Shown here in pieces: positions 62,821-64,000 of a stretch of DNA of 64,000 nucleotides. A program made the translations under genes and the position numbers. Below the pieces are notes generated by a model, which was not told the DNA's origin, ran no database searches, and saw nothing but the letters and a program-made list of their open reading frames with translations. Numbering within the stretch: position 1 is the stretch's first letter; each line of letters begins with the position of its first letter. The stretch is taken from contig NZ_CP144373.1 in assembly GCF_040450955.1 (NCBI RefSeq), positions 1,158,486 through 1,222,485 on the forward strand, given 5' to 3'. Source of the stretch: Thermodesulfovibrio sp. 3907-1M (GTDB taxonomy: Bacteria; Nitrospirota; Thermodesulfovibrionia; Thermodesulfovibrionales; Thermodesulfovibrionaceae).

Positions 62821-64000
62821 TTAAAAGTTAAAGCTTAACTCAAATGTGTAAATATTTCTCCTGTAATCGTAAATAGGAAAATTAGAGTCAGCTCTTAAGT
62901 GATAGTAGTTAAGATTTGCTCTCACTGTCTTTGAAACATCAAAGATAAATCCAGATGTTAATGAATAAATCCTGTCTTTTCTTTTTTCTGGTGTTTCAGG
63001 AAAACCTTGGACTCCTCTTGCACTGAGGGTATTAATATTTTTATAGTTCTGCCAGGTATGCTCTCCTGCTATCTGAAGGCTGAGTTTTTCTGTCAGAGGA
63101 TATACCAGCCCAGCAGAAACTCTATGGGAAGAAGAATCCCAGTTTATTCCCTGAGTATCATCAACTGTGTAGTCATATCTTGCATATAAAACTCCTTTTT
63201 CTTTAAAAGGATAAAAATATCCAGCTCCAATACTGTACTGACTGCTATCCCTGTCTTCATCAGGATTAAAACCTTCAATGTATTTAAGCATCTCTCTTTT
63301 ACCGTATCCAGCAAAAACCTGACCTATATGCCCGGGAAAAATCTGAATGCTCAGGGTTGGAGTAATTGAAAAGAATGACATATATTCTCTTTCATTAATC
63401 CACATGTGGGAGTAGCTTACTGGAAGCGTTATGAATCCATCTTTGATGTTTAATCCAGGGGTTAATGTAACCGTGCTTAAAGTAGTGTCATATTTGAAGG
63501 AGTGAAAGTAGTTTTTTGTGTAAAGAGTGAGGTCTCCTGTAAAAAATAGATCTCCTCCTGGCAGAGTTCTGTAACTAAGCTTCAGGGTGTTTGTCACCGC
63601 TGAGTCTCTTTTCCCTGAAATCTCATCAACTGCTGTAACTCCAATTATAGTTGTAGGCTTTGATACAACATTGTCATCATACTGATACGCAACTCCCAAT
63701 GTAATGCTCCACTCCTTAAAAGCAGTCTTTAATGCTGTAAGATAATCAGATGCAAACTCTGCTATATCTGTCTTTGGTTCAATCTTTATTAGAGTTTCAA
63801 GGCTTTTCATTGCCTCCTTTATCTTTCTTTCAGAGGCATATGTGAGTGCTATCTGTAAATCTGATGCCTGAGTGAGTGCTGGATCAATTGATTTTGCCTT
63901 TTCAAAAGCCTTTCTTGCTTCATCAAATCTTCCCATCTTTGAAAGAACAACTCCTTTAAGAAACATCACCCTTGAAGGCATGACAAACTCTCTTTCAGCC
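62821..64000 (-). CDS. TPR protein with C-terminal outer-membrane beta-barrel (5' end outside window)
   Basis: 393 codons are visible and the frame stays open to the window edge; an ATG at 63981 is internal. The N-terminal part holds TPR units (MFLKGVVLSKMGRFDEARKAFEKAKSIDPAL, ...KIKEAMKSLETLIKIEP). From about 120 residues on there are alternating amphipathic strands (ITLGVAYQYDDNVVSKP, LKLSYRTLPGGDLFFTGDL, VSAGLVYPLTEKLSLQIAG) ending in a terminal Phe (FELSFNF), the signal for outer-membrane barrel assembly. This TPR-barrel layout resembles SLAM/DUF560-type or polysaccharide export porins. It is upstream of the FecR giant gene and may export or anchor it. Confidence 0.75.
   Translation of the reverse strand, partial: AEREFVMPSRVMFLKGVVLSKMGRFDEARKAFEKAKSIDPALTQASDLQIALTYASERKIKEAMKSLETLIKIEPKTDIAEFASDYLTALKTAFKEWSITLGVAYQYDDNVVSKPTTIIGVTAVDEISGKRDSAVTNTLKLSYRTLPGGDLFFTGDLTLYTKNYFHSFKYDTTLSTVTLTPGLNIKDGFITLPVSYSHMWINEREYMSFFSITPTLSIQIFPGHIGQVFAGYGKREMLKYIEGFNPDEDRDSSQYSIGAGYFYPFKEKGVLYARYDYTVDDTQGINWDSSSHRVSAGLVYPLTEKLSLQIAGEHTWQNYKNINTLSARGVQGFPETPEKRKDRIYSLTSGFIFDVSKTVRANLNYYHLRADSNFPIYDYRRNIYTFELSFNF

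Overview
The window is AT-rich bacterial DNA (by eye about 60-65% A+T) with dense, overlapping genes and frequent GTG/TTG starts. The gene set (group 3b NiFe hydrogenase, several ferredoxin/MinD and Mrp ATPases, NifX-like proteins, tungstate uptake, orphan CooC, complete flagellar hook, export and chemotaxis loci) suggests an anaerobic, motile, diderm, probably thermophilic bacterium. A Thermodesulfovibrio-like Nitrospirota is my best guess; this is inference from gene content, not a database match. No rRNA, tRNA, CRISPR, prophage or insertion sequence was seen.

Layout. (1) 1-1937, minus: the start of ftsY, translationally coupled to an exported Ig-repeat/AMIN-like protein. (2) 2078-12634, plus: an RDD membrane protein, the rod-shape block mreB-mreC-mreD-mrdA-rodA, ribH, nusB, then a four-subunit hydrogenase in beta-gamma-delta-alpha order. 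(3) 12627-18052, minus: a tightly packed cluster of two ferredoxin/MinD ATPases, a methyltransferase, a metallo-beta-lactamase-fold protein, Mrp, two NifX-like proteins, a CGGC protein and a DUF5320-like protein. It is read from one promoter whose spacer holds a good Fur-box match. (4) 18203-20822, plus: a ModE-like regulator and tupABC-type tungstate transport genes. (5) 20830-21648, minus: a membrane-anchored ClpP-fold serine protease. (6) 21709-51342, minus: about 30 kb of motility genes in three blocks. The export block fliL-fliM-fliN-fliOP-fliQ-fliR-flhB-flhA-flhF-flhG-fliA has a sigma54-like promoter. The chemotaxis block is a HEAT-repeat protein-cheR-cheY-cheY-cheA-cheW/Z-cheB-HDOD-small ORF, with a sigma70-like promoter. 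The rod/hook block flgF-flgG-flgA-flgH-flgI-flgJ/M23-flgM-flgN-flgK-flgL-csrA-fliW-glycosyltransferase/methyltransferase has a very good sigma54 promoter. (7) 51519-56303, minus: mutL, an Slp-like lipoprotein, a degenerate receiver and two PilT-family ATPases. (8) 56363-58507, plus: gph, a CooC-like ATPase and mazG. (9) 58500-64000, minus: a small coiled-coil/TM protein, a cluster of palindromic repeats, a 1247-residue FecR-domain exported protein and a truncated TPR/outer-membrane-barrel protein.

How the parts work together. Regions 2 and 3 link hydrogen/NADPH redox chemistry with Fe-S and metal-cofactor handling, and region 3 looks iron-controlled. Region 6 shows a regulatory cascade with sigma54 for early/middle genes, FliA/FlgM for late genes and CsrA/FliW for flagellin translation. 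The most unusual items are a CheW-CheZ fusion, a dispersed palindromic repeat inserted in frame inside a ferredoxin/MinD ATPase gene, the Fur-controlled NifX/Mrp/Fd-MinD cluster, and the paired FecR giant protein and TPR barrel. I did not find a wholly new defence or mobile system.
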